Of a DNA stretch of 64,000 nt, positions 16,742 through 26,243 are shown in pieces. The notes beneath the pieces are model-generated. The model was not told the origin of the DNA and did not search any database. It saw only the letters and a list, made by a program, of their open reading frames with translations. The DNA lies in contig NZ_CANMEU010000004.1 of NCBI RefSeq assembly GCF_947497045.1, positions 372,001 to 436,000 on the forward strand, read 5' to 3'. A program made the translations under genes and the position numbers. Positions within the stretch are counted from its first letter, which is position 1. Every line of letters starts with the position of its first letter. The DNA is from an uncultured Tateyamaria sp. GTDB taxonomy: Bacteria; Pseudomonadota; Alphaproteobacteria; Rhodobacterales; Rhodobacteraceae.

Positions 16742-17401
16742 ATGCTTGAGTTCGAAAACGTATCGAAGTCCTTTTGGACAGGCACACAGCGCAAGGTGAT
16801 CCTTGACCGTGTGTCTTTCCGAGTGGAATTGGGTCAGTCCTTTGGGGTCTTGGCCCCGAACGGGACAGGCAAGACGACGCTGATCAACATGATGGCGGGC
16901 CTTGAAAAACCGGACGAAGGGGAAATTCGGCGCACCTGCAACGTGTCCTTTCCGCTTGGGTTCATGGGCGGGGTCGTGGCCAAGGTGTCGGCCATGGAAA
17001 ATGCGCGCTACATCGCGCGGCTCTATACGCTTGATCCGGACTATGTCGAAAGTTTCTGCCGCTGGCTGTGCAACCTGGGCGAATATTTTGACCAGCCCAT
17101 CGGGACTTACTCGTCCGGCATGCGGGCGCGGTTTTCGTTCGCGCTGATGCTTGCGCTCGACTTTGATATCTATCTGATCGACGAAGGGATGCCCGCCTCC
17201 ACCGACGTTGAATTCAACCGCAAAGCGGGCGAAGTGTTGCAGGAACGGCTGCGCACGACCACCATCATCATCGTGTCGCATCAGGCCGCGACGCTCGAAA
17301 AATTCGCACGCTCTGCGGCGGTCCTGCTGGACGGCAAACTGCACATGTTCGACACACTCGAAGAAGCGAAACGGCTCTATGACTACGAAACCCAAGGCTA
17401 G
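16742..17401 (+). CDS. kpsT: Polysaccharide export ABC ATPase, KpsT type
   Basis: A 219-residue nucleotide-binding subunit that powers export of capsular polysaccharide across the inner membrane. Walker A is P-N-G-T-G-K44-T-T, the signature is Y-S-S-G-M (about 122-126), and Walker B ends L-I-D-E-G (about 143-147), typical of the KpsT/Wzt-like group. The start follows GGAG at moderate distance. It overlaps the KpsE-like gene by 23 bases. The partner permease KpsM is not adjacent: upstream lies an unrelated permease on the far side of a 276-bp gap. KpsM must be elsewhere in the genome. Confidence 0.88.
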   Translation: MLEFENVSKSFWTGTQRKVILDRVSFRVELGQSFGVLAPNGTGKTTLINMMAGLEKPDEGEIRRTCNVSFPLGFMGGVVAKVSAMENARYIARLYTLDPDYVESFCRWLCNLGEYFDQPIGTYSSGMRARFSFALMLALDFDIYLIDEGMPASTDVEFNRKAGEVLQERLRTTTIIIVSHQAATLEKFARSAAVLLDGKLHMFDTLEEAKRLYDYETQG

Positions 17402-19085
17402 AAAATTTCGCATAAAACGGACGCCTCCGGCGTTGGGTTCAGGGCAGGCACGCCGCCCCGAAGCTGTGGAACCGTCCGAGCAAGACGGCGCGCAACCTGC
17501 CTCCTCCACATCGCGGCGTGCAGTGCCCGTGCCCCCAAGCGCAGGTCAGGGGGATGTTGCCACCCCCCGTCAGGTCGACAGCGAGAACTCGATTGACGCC
17601 ATCCGTCAGGAAGGGTTGACCGGGCGCCAGTTGCGCATGGCCCGCCGGGTCGCCCAACGGCACAACCTTGCACCGACCTCGGACTTTGATGCGGTGCGGT
17701 TGCTGCGCGCCCAGGGGATCGATCCGTTCCAACGCTCCAACATGCTGGAACTTGTGGTGCCACAGGCCGGTGCCGAACCCCACGAAGGTGGCGCACCCGA
17801 CGCGTTTGCGGGTCTGGCCGCCGCGCCCGGCGGTGCCGGGGCCGGATCAAGAGACGCCGGCGAAAAGGTCCAATTGCCACAAACCGTCCCGGTCAGGCGA
17901 CAGCAGTTGCCTTCGACCGAGATCAGCCCCGCGGATCGGCGCGCGACCGAAATTCAGAACATGCAGATGGATATCCGGCGCAGGCGACGCAAAAAGATGG
18001 GTCTGCTGCTGGTCCGGCTTGCGTTCTTTGTGATGCTGCCGACCTTCTTTGCAGGGTACTATTTCTATGTGATCGCGACGCCCATGTACGCCACGAAATC
18101 CGAGTTTCTGATCATCCAGAACGAAGGGTCAGGCGGCACGGGGCCCTTGGGTGGCCTGTTGCCGACACAGTTCGCAACCAATTCTGACAGTATCGCGGTG
18201 CAGGGCTTCTTGCAGTCCAAGGACGCAATGTTGCGCCTGGATCGTGACGTGGGCTTCAAATCCCATTTCATACAGGACTGGATCGACCCGATCCAACGCC
18301 TCAGCCCCGATCCGACGAACGAAGAAGCCTACAAGACATTCAAAAAGAACATCAAAATCGGATATGACCCGACCGAGGGCATGATCCGCATGGAAGTCGC
18401 CGCTGCCGATCCCGAAGTCGCTGCGGACTTTTCGCGGCAGTTGATTTCCTATGCCGAAGAGCGGGTCAACAATCTCAGCCAGCAAAAGCGCGAAGACCAG
18501 ATGAAGGACGCGCGCGAAGGGTTTGAGCGCGCGGACGAGGAACGGCGCAGCGCGCAGGAGGCGCTGGTGAGGTTACAGATCGACGGCTCCACCCTTGATC
18601 CTGAAAACGTCATCGCCAGCTATCGCACTCAGATCTCGAATATCGAAACCCAGATCATCGAGAAAGAGATCGAACTGGCGAGCCTTTTGAACAACGCACG
18701 CCCCAATCAAAGCCGGGTCGACGGGGCACGTGGGACACTCGACATCCTCAACACCCAGTTGGACATCCTGAACGACAAGATGACGGATGTGAGCAAGGGT
18801 GAAAATTCGCTGGCTGAACTGGCCGCACGGATTCAGATTGCCCAAGCCGACCTGGCGGCGCGCGATATGATGATGCAATCCGCGTTGCAACAGATGGAAC
18901 AGGCCCGTGTCGAGGCCACGCGTCAGGTCCGCTATCTGACGGTCGCGGTCGAACCCATTGCCAGCCAGGAACCCTCTTTCCCCCGCTCGTTCGAAAACAC
19001 GATCTTGGCATTCCTTGTCTTTGCAGGCATCTATCTGATGATCTCGATCACCGCGTCGATCCTCAGAGAACAGGTCACCAGCTAG
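17379..19085 (+). CDS. kpsE: Capsule export inner-membrane polysaccharide co-polymerase, KpsE-like
   Basis: A 568-residue PCP-3-type protein that bridges the KpsMT transporter to the outer-membrane channel. The first membrane helix starts near residue 207, a periplasmic coiled-coil region follows (about 340-500, with repeated Gln/Glu-rich heptads), and a second helix lies near the C-terminus (about 540-560). The roughly 200-residue Pro/Gln/Ala-rich cytoplasmic extension before the first helix is unusual; classical KpsE is about 380 residues. ATG 17379 lies inside the kpsT gene; the frame is open further upstream only as shadow sequence. kdsA starts one base after the stop. Confidence 0.85.
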   Translation: MTTKPKARKFRIKRTPPALGSGQARRPEAVEPSEQDGAQPASSTSRRAVPVPPSAGQGDVATPRQVDSENSIDAIRQEGLTGRQLRMARRVAQRHNLAPTSDFDAVRLLRAQGIDPFQRSNMLELVVPQAGAEPHEGGAPDAFAGLAAAPGGAGAGSRDAGEKVQLPQTVPVRRQQLPSTEISPADRRATEIQNMQMDIRRRRRKKMGLLLVRLAFFVMLPTFFAGYYFYVIATPMYATKSEFLIIQNEGSGGTGPLGGLLPTQFATNSDSIAVQGFLQSKDAMLRLDRDVGFKSHFIQDWIDPIQRLSPDPTNEEAYKTFKKNIKIGYDPTEGMIRMEVAAADPEVAADFSRQLISYAEERVNNLSQQKREDQMKDAREGFERADEERRSAQEALVRLQIDGSTLDPENVIASYRTQISNIETQIIEKEIELASLLNNARPNQSRVDGARGTLDILNTQLDILNDKMTDVSKGENSLAELAARIQIAQADLAARDMMMQSALQQMEQARVEATRQVRYLTVAVEPIASQEPSFPRSFENTILAFLVFAGIYLMISITASILREQVTS

Positions 19086-19086
19086 T

Positions 19087-19920
19087 ATGAAACACATCTC
19101 AATCGGCAACCTTGTGGTTGGCAATGATCAGCCTCTCACAGTGATTGCGGGGCCGTGCCAACTGGAATCTGCCGATCATGCCCAGATGATCGCAGGCACC
19201 ATGAAAGAGGCGTGTGCGGCTGCCGGGGCGCAGTATATTTTCAAGGCCTCCTTTGACAAGGCCAACCGCACGTCAGCGGACGCATCGCGCGGGCTGGGTA
19301 TGGACAAGGGCCTCGCCGTGTTGGCCGATCTGCGCAAGACGATAGGCGTGCCCGTACTGACCGACATCCACAAGGAAAGCCAATGCGCCCCCGCCGCCGC
19401 CGCGGTCGATGTGCTGCAAATCCCGGCCTACCTGTGTCGCCAAACCGATCTGCTGATCGCCGCCGGAGAGTCCGGTGCCGCAATCAACGTGAAAAAGGGC
19501 CAGTTCCTGGCACCCTGGGATATGGCCAACGTGGCTGCCAAAATCGCAAGTACGGGCAATGACAAGATCATGCTGACCGAACGCGGCGCATCCTTTGGTT
19601 ACAACACCCTCGTGACGGACATGCGCAGCCTACCGCAGATGGCGCAAACCGGATACCCCGTGATCATGGACGCCACCCATTCAGTGCAGCAACCGGGGGG
19701 ATTGGGCGGATCATCGGGCGGGCAGCGCGAGTTGGCCCCCGTCATGGCACGCGCCGCGGCGGCTATCGGGGTTGCAGGTATCTTTATGGAAACGCATCAG
19801 GATCCTGACACCGCCCCCTGCGACGGGCCCAACATGATCTATCTGCGCGACATGCCTGTGCTGATCGAGATGCTGATGCAGCTTGATGCGCTCGCAAAGG
19901 CCCATCCGATCACATTGTGA
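19087..19920 (+). CDS. kdsA: 3-deoxy-8-phosphooctulonate synthase
   Basis: Condenses arabinose 5-phosphate with phosphoenolpyruvate to Kdo 8-phosphate in the cytoplasm, the committed step to Kdo. The 277-residue protein has the DAHP-synthase-type barrel signature I-A-G-P-C near the N-terminus, K-A-S-F-D-K-A-N-R-T (about 53-62), and the late F-M-E-T-H-Q-D-P loop. Location directly behind the capsule export genes suggests its product serves the Kdo linker of the exported polysaccharide as well as LPS. It abuts the KpsE-like gene and the phosphomannomutase gene. Confidence 0.96.
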   Translation: MKHISIGNLVVGNDQPLTVIAGPCQLESADHAQMIAGTMKEACAAAGAQYIFKASFDKANRTSADASRGLGMDKGLAVLADLRKTIGVPVLTDIHKESQCAPAAAAVDVLQIPAYLCRQTDLLIAAGESGAAINVKKGQFLAPWDMANVAAKIASTGNDKIMLTERGASFGYNTLVTDMRSLPQMAQTGYPVIMDATHSVQQPGGLGGSSGGQRELAPVMARAAAAIGVAGIFMETHQDPDTAPCDGPNMIYLRDMPVLIEMLMQLDALAKAHPITL

Positions 19921-19931
19921 ATGGCCCCGAC

Positions 19932-21428
19932 ATGATGAAACCCGCACCCACCGTGACGCAGAACACGTGGGCGTTTCTGCGCGACCCGATGATCGCGCCG
20001 ACGGGGTTTCGCGAATATGATGCCCGCTGGAAATACCCCGACGATATCAACCTGCCCGGTATCACCGCTCTTGGTCTGGGTCTTGGGACCCAGATATATC
20101 GGCGCGGGATCAAGCCTGAAATCGCAGTGGGCAACGATTATCGCGACTATTCGCTGTCGATCAAGAACGCGCTGATGTTGGGGCTGATGCAGGCCGGTAT
20201 TCAGGTGCGTGACATCGGCCCGGCCCTGTCGCCCATGGCCTATTTCAGCCAGTTTCACCTTGATGCACCTGCGGTGGCCATGGTCACCGCCAGCCACAAT
20301 CCAAATGGTTGGACAGGCGTCAAAATGGGCTTTGAACGGCCCCTCACCCACGGCCCCGACGAGATGCGCGAATTGCGCGATATCGTGTTGAACGGTGAGG
20401 GTGTTGCGCGCGCGGGCGGCGGCTATGAGTTTGTTCCGGGGGTACGGGAGGCGTATCTGGACGACCTCGTGGGCGATTTCAAAATGACGCGCAAGCTGAA
20501 GGTTGTGTGCGCCACGGGCAACGGTACCGCGTCCGCTTTCGCGCCGGATCTGTTTCGCCGACTTGGGGTGGAGGTGGTCGATAGCCACAACAGCCTCGAC
20601 TACACCTTCCCCCACTACAACCCGAACCCCGAAGCACTGGAAATGCTGCACGACATGGCGGATGCCGTGCAGACGTCTGGTGCGGATTTCGCGCTTGGGT
20701 TTGACGGCGACGGGGACCGCTGCGGCGTGGTCGATGATGAGGGCGAAGAGATTTTCGCAGACAAGGTCGGGGTCATTCTGGCCCGCGATCTGGCCAGACT
20801 GCACCCCAACGCCACCTTTGTGGCTGACGTGAAATCGACAGGGCTGTTTGTATCAGACCCCGAGTTGCAAAAACACGGGGCCAGGGCGGATTTCTGGAAA
20901 ACCGGGCACAGCCACATGAAACGGCGGGTTAAGGAGCTTGGCGCGCTGGCGGGGTTTGAAAAGTCGGGGCACTACTTTCTGGCCGAACCCATCGGGCGCG
21001 GATATGATTGCGGCATGCGGGTGGCTGTCGAAATCTGCAAGTTGATGGATCGAAACCCGGATATGCAAATGTCCGATCTGCGCAAGGCCCTGCCCACGAC
21101 CTACGCCACCCCGACCATGTCACCCTATTGCCCAGATATTAAGAAATACGAGGCACTCGAACGCATCGTTGGCAGATTGGTTGCAATGCGCGACGCCGGC
21201 GAACAGATCGCAGGCCAGACCATCAAAGAGATCGTGACCGTCAACGGCGCGCGCGTGATCCTGAACAACGGAGGCTGGGGGCTGGTGCGCGCCTCGTCCA
21301 ACACGCCCAATCTGGTGGTGGTGTGTGAAAGCCCGGAGTCCGAGGCCGAGATGCGTGCGATCTTTGCCGATATTGACGCGGTGATACGCACCGAGCCGTC
21401 GGTCGGCGACTACGACCAGACCATCTGA
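19932..21428 (+). CDS. Phosphomannomutase/phosphoglucomutase
   Basis: Interconverts hexose 6- and 1-phosphates, supplying GDP-mannose or UDP-glucose precursors. The 498-residue alpha-D-phosphohexomutase has the phosphoserine loop T-A-S-H-N-P (Ser121), the metal site D-G-D-G-D-R (258-263) and a C-terminal phosphate-binding domain, matching the AlgC/ManB type. ATG 19932 is preferred; a GTG at 19917 overlapping the kdsA stop (GTGA) is a real alternative. It ends the four-gene polysaccharide run and is followed by a pair of inverted hairpin repeats. Mannose versus glucose preference is not predictable here. Confidence 0.92.
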   Translation: MMKPAPTVTQNTWAFLRDPMIAPTGFREYDARWKYPDDINLPGITALGLGLGTQIYRRGIKPEIAVGNDYRDYSLSIKNALMLGLMQAGIQVRDIGPALSPMAYFSQFHLDAPAVAMVTASHNPNGWTGVKMGFERPLTHGPDEMRELRDIVLNGEGVARAGGGYEFVPGVREAYLDDLVGDFKMTRKLKVVCATGNGTASAFAPDLFRRLGVEVVDSHNSLDYTFPHYNPNPEALEMLHDMADAVQTSGADFALGFDGDGDRCGVVDDEGEEIFADKVGVILARDLARLHPNATFVADVKSTGLFVSDPELQKHGARADFWKTGHSHMKRRVKELGALAGFEKSGHYFLAEPIGRGYDCGMRVAVEICKLMDRNPDMQMSDLRKALPTTYATPTMSPYCPDIKKYEALERIVGRLVAMRDAGEQIAGQTIKEIVTVNGARVILNNGGWGLVRASSNTPNLVVVCESPESEAEMRAIFADIDAVIRTEPSVGDYDQTI

Positions 21429-21435
21429 AGACGCA

Positions 21436-21454
21436 GGCGGGCGGCACGCCCGCC
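21436..21454. repeat. Palindromic hairpin repeat, copy 1
   Basis: GGCGGGC and GCCCGCC pair around a 5-base loop, followed on the plus strand by TTACGCC. Copy 2 at 21480-21498 is inverted relative to it, so the two face each other between two convergent genes, where they could act as a bidirectional terminator. Same family as copies at 26113 and 63842. Confidence 0.7.
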
Positions 21455-21479
21455 TTACGCCACTCGGCTTGTAGGATAA

Positions 21480-21498
21480 GGCGGGCGTGTCGCCCGCC
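21480..21498. repeat. Palindromic hairpin repeat, copy 2
   Basis: Preceded by GGATAA; GGCGGGC and GCCCGCC pair around the loop GTGTC. Inverted relative to copy 1. Lies 7 bp before the stop codon of the carbonic anhydrase gene read from the other strand. Confidence 0.7.
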
Positions 21499-21504
21499 TC
21501 CAAC

Positions 21505-22362
21505 TCAGTTGATCGGTGAAATCAGCGCGGGGTTAATCACCAGATTGCGCACCCCATGTGCGTGATCTTCTTTGAAAATATTATCCGCCAGCCATGTTTC
21601 GACGCTGGTGATCGACACCTTCAGAACTTCGGGACGCACGCTCCAGGTCACCTGAAAAGGCGACCCGACGCTGTTATAACTCGGTCCTGTTGTCGAGCCG
21701 CTGTATTCAATCGGTTTGCCTGTGTCGGTTGGCCGTCCCGAAGCCTGATACAGCCCATCGACCTCTTCGACCGCATTGAAGGCGACGAAATCCGCCGCCT
21801 CTGTGTCATTGACCAGTACGAACACCTGCGCCTCGACCCGCAATTGGGGGTTGCCGATGGAGTCGTCCAGACAAGCCCCAAGCGTCGGACCGGGCGTCAC
21901 TTGCGCTGTGGTGTGCACGTAATGCACCTCGATTGTGTCGCCGGGGGCAAGGTTGCCGTATGTACCGGTTCCCACATCGCGCCCGAGCGGCGCAAGTTCG
22001 GCCTCGCTCAACTCCCCATCATAGCGAAAGCCGGTGTTGATCCCCTTGCCGTTGCCATTGCCCGCATATGTCGTGAATTCGCCGCCCTTATGTTCCGCAT
22101 TCTTGTGGAAATGAATGTTGCACAGGTTCATCAGCCCGGCCGCGGGGGCCGCACCAAAAACACGTGCATTTGCACCCTCAACCGTGCCCAGATCGCGCGG
22201 GGCTTGTGGCCCGAACCCTTCGCCGTCCGTGCTTTGCGCCAACGCGGCACGCTGAGCGGCGATCACATCGTCACCAACCTGGGCGCCGTCTTTCGCGAGG
22301 GTCGCGCCCGTGCCGAATGTGGTGATGGCAAGTGCGTAAAAAAATGGTTTGGTCAGCATCAT
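21505..22362 (-). CDS. Delta-class carbonic anhydrase, exported
   Basis: Hydrates CO2 to bicarbonate, probably in the periplasm. The 285-residue protein has an N-terminal signal peptide (about 1-23). The metal-site block Cys81-N-I-H84-F-H86-K-N-A-E90-H91 with K-G-G-E-F is the hallmark of delta-class enzymes, first known from diatoms and dinoflagellates and present in some marine bacteria. Two tandem start codons (22362, 22359). It converges on the phosphomutase gene with the paired hairpin repeats between them. Enzyme activity is inferred from the motif; which residues bind zinc is only partly inferable. Confidence 0.8.
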   Translation of the reverse strand: MMLTKPFFYALAITTFGTGATLAKDGAQVGDDVIAAQRAALAQSTDGEGFGPQAPRDLGTVEGANARVFGAAPAAGLMNLCNIHFHKNAEHKGGEFTTYAGNGNGKGINTGFRYDGELSEAELAPLGRDVGTGTYGNLAPGDTIEVHYVHTTAQVTPGPTLGACLDDSIGNPQLRVEAQVFVLVNDTEAADFVAFNAVEEVDGLYQASGRPTDTGKPIEYSGSTTGPSYNSVGSPFQVTWSVRPEVLKVSITSVETWLADNIFKEDHAHGVRNLVINPALISPIN

Positions 22363-22614
22363 GTGGTTCTCTTTCTCTTAAACTACCCGTCGCACATCAC
22401 CCGAAGGCCGCGCACCAGAACAAATTGCGCATCGTCCCAAGCCTGGAACGTGGCGCGTTCTTGCAGGTAAAGGCAGGTGCAAACCGATCCGATACCACTT
22501 TCGGCAGAAAACCATCCGGCAAGGCACCCCGTCAACCTGATCAGACATCAAGGTTTTGAGATCACATCAATCGGGCTGGACCGGGATGGGGTGTCTTTTT
22601 CCTGTACGCCGCGG
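22363..22614. other. 252-bp intergenic region
   Basis: Between the carbonic anhydrase start and the AsmA stop, both on the minus strand. It should carry the carbonic anhydrase promoter. No gene, palindrome or T-rich terminator stands out. Confidence 0.5.
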
Positions 22615-24630
22615 TCAGTCAAACAGGCTGCGCAGGCTCTTTTTCAACTCGCCTTCCAACTTGTCCTTGGCCGCCTCTTCCAGATCCTGCCCTTGATCTG
22701 CAACACCCAATTCTTCGGTCACCTTTTCACGTACAGCCGCCTTCGCCTTGGCCTGCGCCCTGGCCTTTTCCTCTTCGATCTTCTTGTCGAGGTTCAGATC
22801 GATAGCCGCATCCAGATCGGGGCGGATAGAGGGGCTGGCCCACGGCCCACGAATGCGCACCGGGATGGCAATGCCGTTGCCTTCGTTGGCGCGCAACGCC
22901 ACGGGGGTAAACGTATAATCAATGGTTTGCGCACCAAGGCCCACCCGCCCTTCGCCACGCGCTTCGTAATTCTTGAGCTTGAGCAGCAGATCGCGATTAT
23001 CCATCACGCCCGCATTCATCGTCCATGTCGCAGTCAGGCTGTCAAAGACGGTTGTGCCACCCCCGGTCTGACCCGACCGCATCAGGCGATCCAGATCGAT
23101 GCCCAGAATGGTGCCTTTGCCAAACTTGACCTGCCCGTCCCCGGATAGGGATTTCACAATCGCATCCACGCTTTGCCCCACGCCCAAGAACGAAACGCTG
23201 GCATTGGCCGTGCCAGTCAGCCGCTCGACCTCGGCTGCATCGCGCAGGAAAGACTGGATGTCGATCGAACTCGCATCCAATTGCCCACCCACCGACAATC
23301 CCGATCGGTTGTTCATCACGAACTGACCCGTGACATTACCGCCGTAAGCCACCACATCGCGCAACTCGAACACCATCCGCGAACGATCGTTGCGCAATAA
23401 TGTCCGCGTCGGGCCCAGCTTGAACTGGCCCAGATCAATAGACGATGCGCTGAGCGCGATTTCCCCGTTAAAGGCGGCCAATCCGCTCGCATCAATCCGG
23501 TCTTTTGGCCAGCCACTGTCTGCGTCCGCATCACCAGAAGAGGACGAAGACGAGGACCCGCCCGCTCCGACGCTGCCGCCAGACGAGGTAGAACCCCCGG
23601 TCGCACCGCGCAGATCAAGCGCCCCCGCGCTCAGTTGTGCGTTGATCTGGGGTGTGTCGTTCAGGTTGATGTCCGCCGCCCCGTTCAGCGCATTGCCCCC
23701 CAGATCCACACGCAGGTCCCGCAACGCAAGCCGCCGATCCGAGGTCAGCGTCATATCCGTCGACATGTCAACCGACTGCCCCAATTTGGCCGGCAGCCCC
23801 GGTTGCGGCAGATCAAGGGCGGCAAAAAACGCATCCGTGTCGGGCATCGCCAGTGCGAGTTGGCCTGCCACATCTCCGGCCGTGCTCGCCCGTCCTTTGA
23901 GGGTGGCCGTGCCGCCCCCCGCGTTCACCGTCACCTCGATCGGTTGAACCTGCCCATCGATAAAGCCCGCAAACCCACCGACCAAGGCGCGCACGTCCAC
24001 CTCACTGCCTGCGGGGCGCAAGGTCATTGCAATCTCGGCCGCACCCAGACGTTCAGGCCAGTCCAGTGTCAGGTCGACCCCCGCATATGACACGAGGTCA
24101 GCCCCCTCCGCATCATAGATCAAGGTGGCGTCCGTAACCTCAAGGCGTTGAATTGAAACGGTTTGCGATGTGCTGGCCTCGGCCATGTCAGCGGGGGCTG
24201 TGGCCTCGACCGGGGCCTCTGCCTCGATCTGGGTCGTGTCACCTGCGGTGGTGAATGCCCAGCTTGCACGCCCATCCGCGCGGCTTTCAAGGCGAATGGT
24301 AGGACGCGTCGCTTCGATATTGGTGATCAGAATGTTGCCAGAGATCAACGCCATCGCGTCCACTCCGATGGCAACATTTTCGGCCCACAACATGGGCCCG
24401 ATATCCGACCATTCAGGGTTGGCGACCTCAAGTTGCCCCGCTTTCACGCCCAACACAGGCCACACCGTGATCGACACGTCGCCGGTGATAGTGACATCGC
24501 GCCCCGTTGCGTTGCGGATCTGGTCGGTGGCCAGCTTTGCAATCCGTTCGGCAGGCAGGAACAGGACCGACACGCCCGCCACAAGGACCAGCACGATCAC
24601 AAACCCAATCAGGCGAACAATCCATCTCAT
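22615..24630 (-). CDS. AsmA family protein
   Basis: A 671-residue envelope protein of the AsmA/YhdP-like family: one N-terminal membrane helix (about 4-22) and a long periplasmic beta-rich part, now thought to help lipid transfer between membranes. A low-complexity Gly/Ser/Asp linker (around residues 350-370) divides it, and the last 60 residues form a charged Lys/Glu/Ala-rich, probably coiled region. ATG 24630 has GGAG nine bases upstream; an earlier in-frame start at 24684 is less likely. It diverges from rimO. Substrate unknown. Confidence 0.88.
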   Translation of the reverse strand: MRWIVRLIGFVIVLVLVAGVSVLFLPAERIAKLATDQIRNATGRDVTITGDVSITVWPVLGVKAGQLEVANPEWSDIGPMLWAENVAIGVDAMALISGNILITNIEATRPTIRLESRADGRASWAFTTAGDTTQIEAEAPVEATAPADMAEASTSQTVSIQRLEVTDATLIYDAEGADLVSYAGVDLTLDWPERLGAAEIAMTLRPAGSEVDVRALVGGFAGFIDGQVQPIEVTVNAGGGTATLKGRASTAGDVAGQLALAMPDTDAFFAALDLPQPGLPAKLGQSVDMSTDMTLTSDRRLALRDLRVDLGGNALNGAADINLNDTPQINAQLSAGALDLRGATGGSTSSGGSVGAGGSSSSSSSGDADADSGWPKDRIDASGLAAFNGEIALSASSIDLGQFKLGPTRTLLRNDRSRMVFELRDVVAYGGNVTGQFVMNNRSGLSVGGQLDASSIDIQSFLRDAAEVERLTGTANASVSFLGVGQSVDAIVKSLSGDGQVKFGKGTILGIDLDRLMRSGQTGGGTTVFDSLTATWTMNAGVMDNRDLLLKLKNYEARGEGRVGLGAQTIDYTFTPVALRANEGNGIAIPVRIRGPWASPSIRPDLDAAIDLNLDKKIEEEKARAQAKAKAAVREKVTEELGVADQGQDLEEAAKDKLEGELKKSLRSLFD

Positions 24631-24733
24631 AACCACTGCTCCGTTCTTGCGACGTATTGAAATCAGCTTAACGCAGCATCCCAATCAACCCCAACCCTTT
24701 TCGCGCAGGGTTTCATCGCCTATGAGGCACCTT

Positions 24734-26104
24734 ATGAGCACCAACCCACCAGACCTTCGCCCCGACCTTGCCCCCAAGGCCCAGCTGAAACGCAATGACC
24801 GCCCCGGCCAGCCGACCATCGGAATGGTCAGCCTGGGCTGTCCCAAGGCGCTTGTGGACAGCGAACGCATCCTCACCCGACTGCGCGCCGAAGGGTATGG
24901 GATTTCGCCCGACTATAGCGGGGCAGATGCGGTGATCGTGAACACCTGCGGATTCCTCGACAGTGCCAAGGCCGAAAGTCTTGAAGCGATTGGCGAGGCG
25001 CTGACAGAAAACGGGCGGGTCATCGTGACAGGATGCCTTGGTGCTGAACCGGACTATATCACCGGGGCCCACCCCAAAGTCCTCGCCGTGACCGGGCCAC
25101 ACCAATACGAACAGGTGCTCGATGCGGTGCATGCCGCCGTGCCCCCCGACCCCAACCCTTTTGTCGATCTGCTGCCTGCGCGCGGAATCAGCCTGACACC
25201 GCGCCATTTCAGCTATCTGAAAATCTCCGAAGGCTGCAATCACAAGTGCAAGTTCTGCATCATTCCCGACATGCGCGGACGGCTGCAATCGCGCCCCGCC
25301 CACGCGGTGATGCGCGAGGCCGAAAAACTGGTTGAGGCGGGCGTGCGCGAACTGCTGGTGATCTCGCAGGATACCTCGGCATATGGCATTGACATCAAAC
25401 ATGCGACAGATCGCGACCACCGTGCCCATATCACCGATCTGGCCCGTGATCTGGGATCGCTTGGGGCGTGGGTGCGGCTGCACTACGTCTATCCCTACCC
25501 GCATGTGCGCCAGTTGATCCCGCTGATGGCGGACGGGCTGGTGCTGCCCTATCTCGATATCCCGTTCCAGCATGCGCACCCGGATGTGCTCAAACGCATG
25601 GCGCGGCCCGCTGCAGCGGCCAAAACGCTGGACGAGATCGCCGCCTGGCGCGATATCTGCCCGGAGCTTACCCTACGCTCGACCTTTATCGTGGGCTATC
25701 CCGGTGAGACGGAGGCGGAATTTCAGACCCTGCTCGACTGGATGGACGAGGCGCAACTCGACCGGGTGGGCTGCTTTCAATACGAAAACGTGGACGGGGC
25801 GCGCTCAAACGCGCTGCCAGATCACGTCGCCCCGGAGGTCAAACAAGAGCGGTGGGAACGGTTCATGGAGAAAGCCGCCGCCATTTCCGAAGCCAAACTG
25901 GCGGCCAAAGTCGGCCAAACCTGTCAGGTGATCGTGGACGAGGTCGACGGCGAGGCCGCAACCTGCCGCACCAAAGCCGACGCGCCCGAAATCGACGGCA
26001 ACCTGTTCATCGACGAAGGGTTCGAAGCACTTAACCCCGGTGACATCGCGACGGTCCAAGTGGACGAAGCGGGCGACTACGACCTATGGGGCCGACTGGT
26101 GTGA
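24734..26104 (+). CDS. rimO: Ribosomal protein S12 methylthiotransferase
   Basis: Radical-SAM enzyme that adds a methylthio group to the conserved Asp of ribosomal protein S12. The 456-residue protein has the N-terminal Fe-S cysteines C36, C72 and C101, the radical-SAM C168-x3-C172-x2-C175 motif and a C-terminal TRAM domain, the full RimO arrangement. ATG 24734 is used; ATG 24722 is an in-frame alternative. The stop is followed within ten bases by a hairpin repeat (26113-26131), which may end transcription. Confidence 0.96.
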   Translation: MSTNPPDLRPDLAPKAQLKRNDRPGQPTIGMVSLGCPKALVDSERILTRLRAEGYGISPDYSGADAVIVNTCGFLDSAKAESLEAIGEALTENGRVIVTGCLGAEPDYITGAHPKVLAVTGPHQYEQVLDAVHAAVPPDPNPFVDLLPARGISLTPRHFSYLKISEGCNHKCKFCIIPDMRGRLQSRPAHAVMREAEKLVEAGVRELLVISQDTSAYGIDIKHATDRDHRAHITDLARDLGSLGAWVRLHYVYPYPHVRQLIPLMADGLVLPYLDIPFQHAHPDVLKRMARPAAAAKTLDEIAAWRDICPELTLRSTFIVGYPGETEAEFQTLLDWMDEAQLDRVGCFQYENVDGARSNALPDHVAPEVKQERWERFMEKAAAISEAKLAAKVGQTCQVIVDEVDGEAATCRTKADAPEIDGNLFIDEGFEALNPGDIATVQVDEAGDYDLWGRLV

Positions 26105-26112
26105 TGGCGTAA

Positions 26113-26131
26113 GGCGGAGGCGCCCTCCGCC
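26113..26131. repeat. Palindromic hairpin repeat, copy 3
   Basis: Preceded by CGTAA; GGCGGAG and CTCCGCC pair around GCGCC. The stem differs from copies 1 and 2, but both arms changed together, so pairing is kept. Sits 9 bp after the rimO stop codon. Confidence 0.7.
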
Positions 26132-26184
26132 ACCCATCAATCCTTTGATATTAATATATTTTCAGGGACACGCCAACCAAACCC

Positions 26185-26232
26185 TTGCAAACACGCACCT
26201 CGTGTTCTATATTTGTTCTCCCGCAAGAGAAC
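26185..26232 (+). promoter_or_regulatory. LexA-controlled promoter (SOS box GTTC-N7-GTTC)
   Basis: TTGCAA (26185-26190) and TATATT (26208-26213) with a 17-bp spacer form a good sigma-70-type promoter. GTTC (26204-26207) and GTTC (26215-26218) separated by seven bases form the direct-repeat SOS box known from alphaproteobacteria including Rhodobacter. The -10 hexamer lies between the two half-sites, so a bound LexA would block RNA polymerase. An overlapping inverted repeat GTTCTC/GAGAAC (26215-26220, 26227-26232) lies just before the ribosome site. Confidence 0.75.
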
Positions 26233-26243
26233 GGAGCACGCAT

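Noticed and set aside
16705-16749. 14-codon leader ORF before the KpsT gene
   Set aside because: It ends across the KpsT start in a way that could couple translation, but the only AGGAGGG lies too far upstream, so it may be chance.
16462-16794. 110-codon open frame on the minus strand before the KpsT gene
   Set aside because: No ribosome site, no recognisable domain, and it overlaps the start of a real gene; treated as intergenic.
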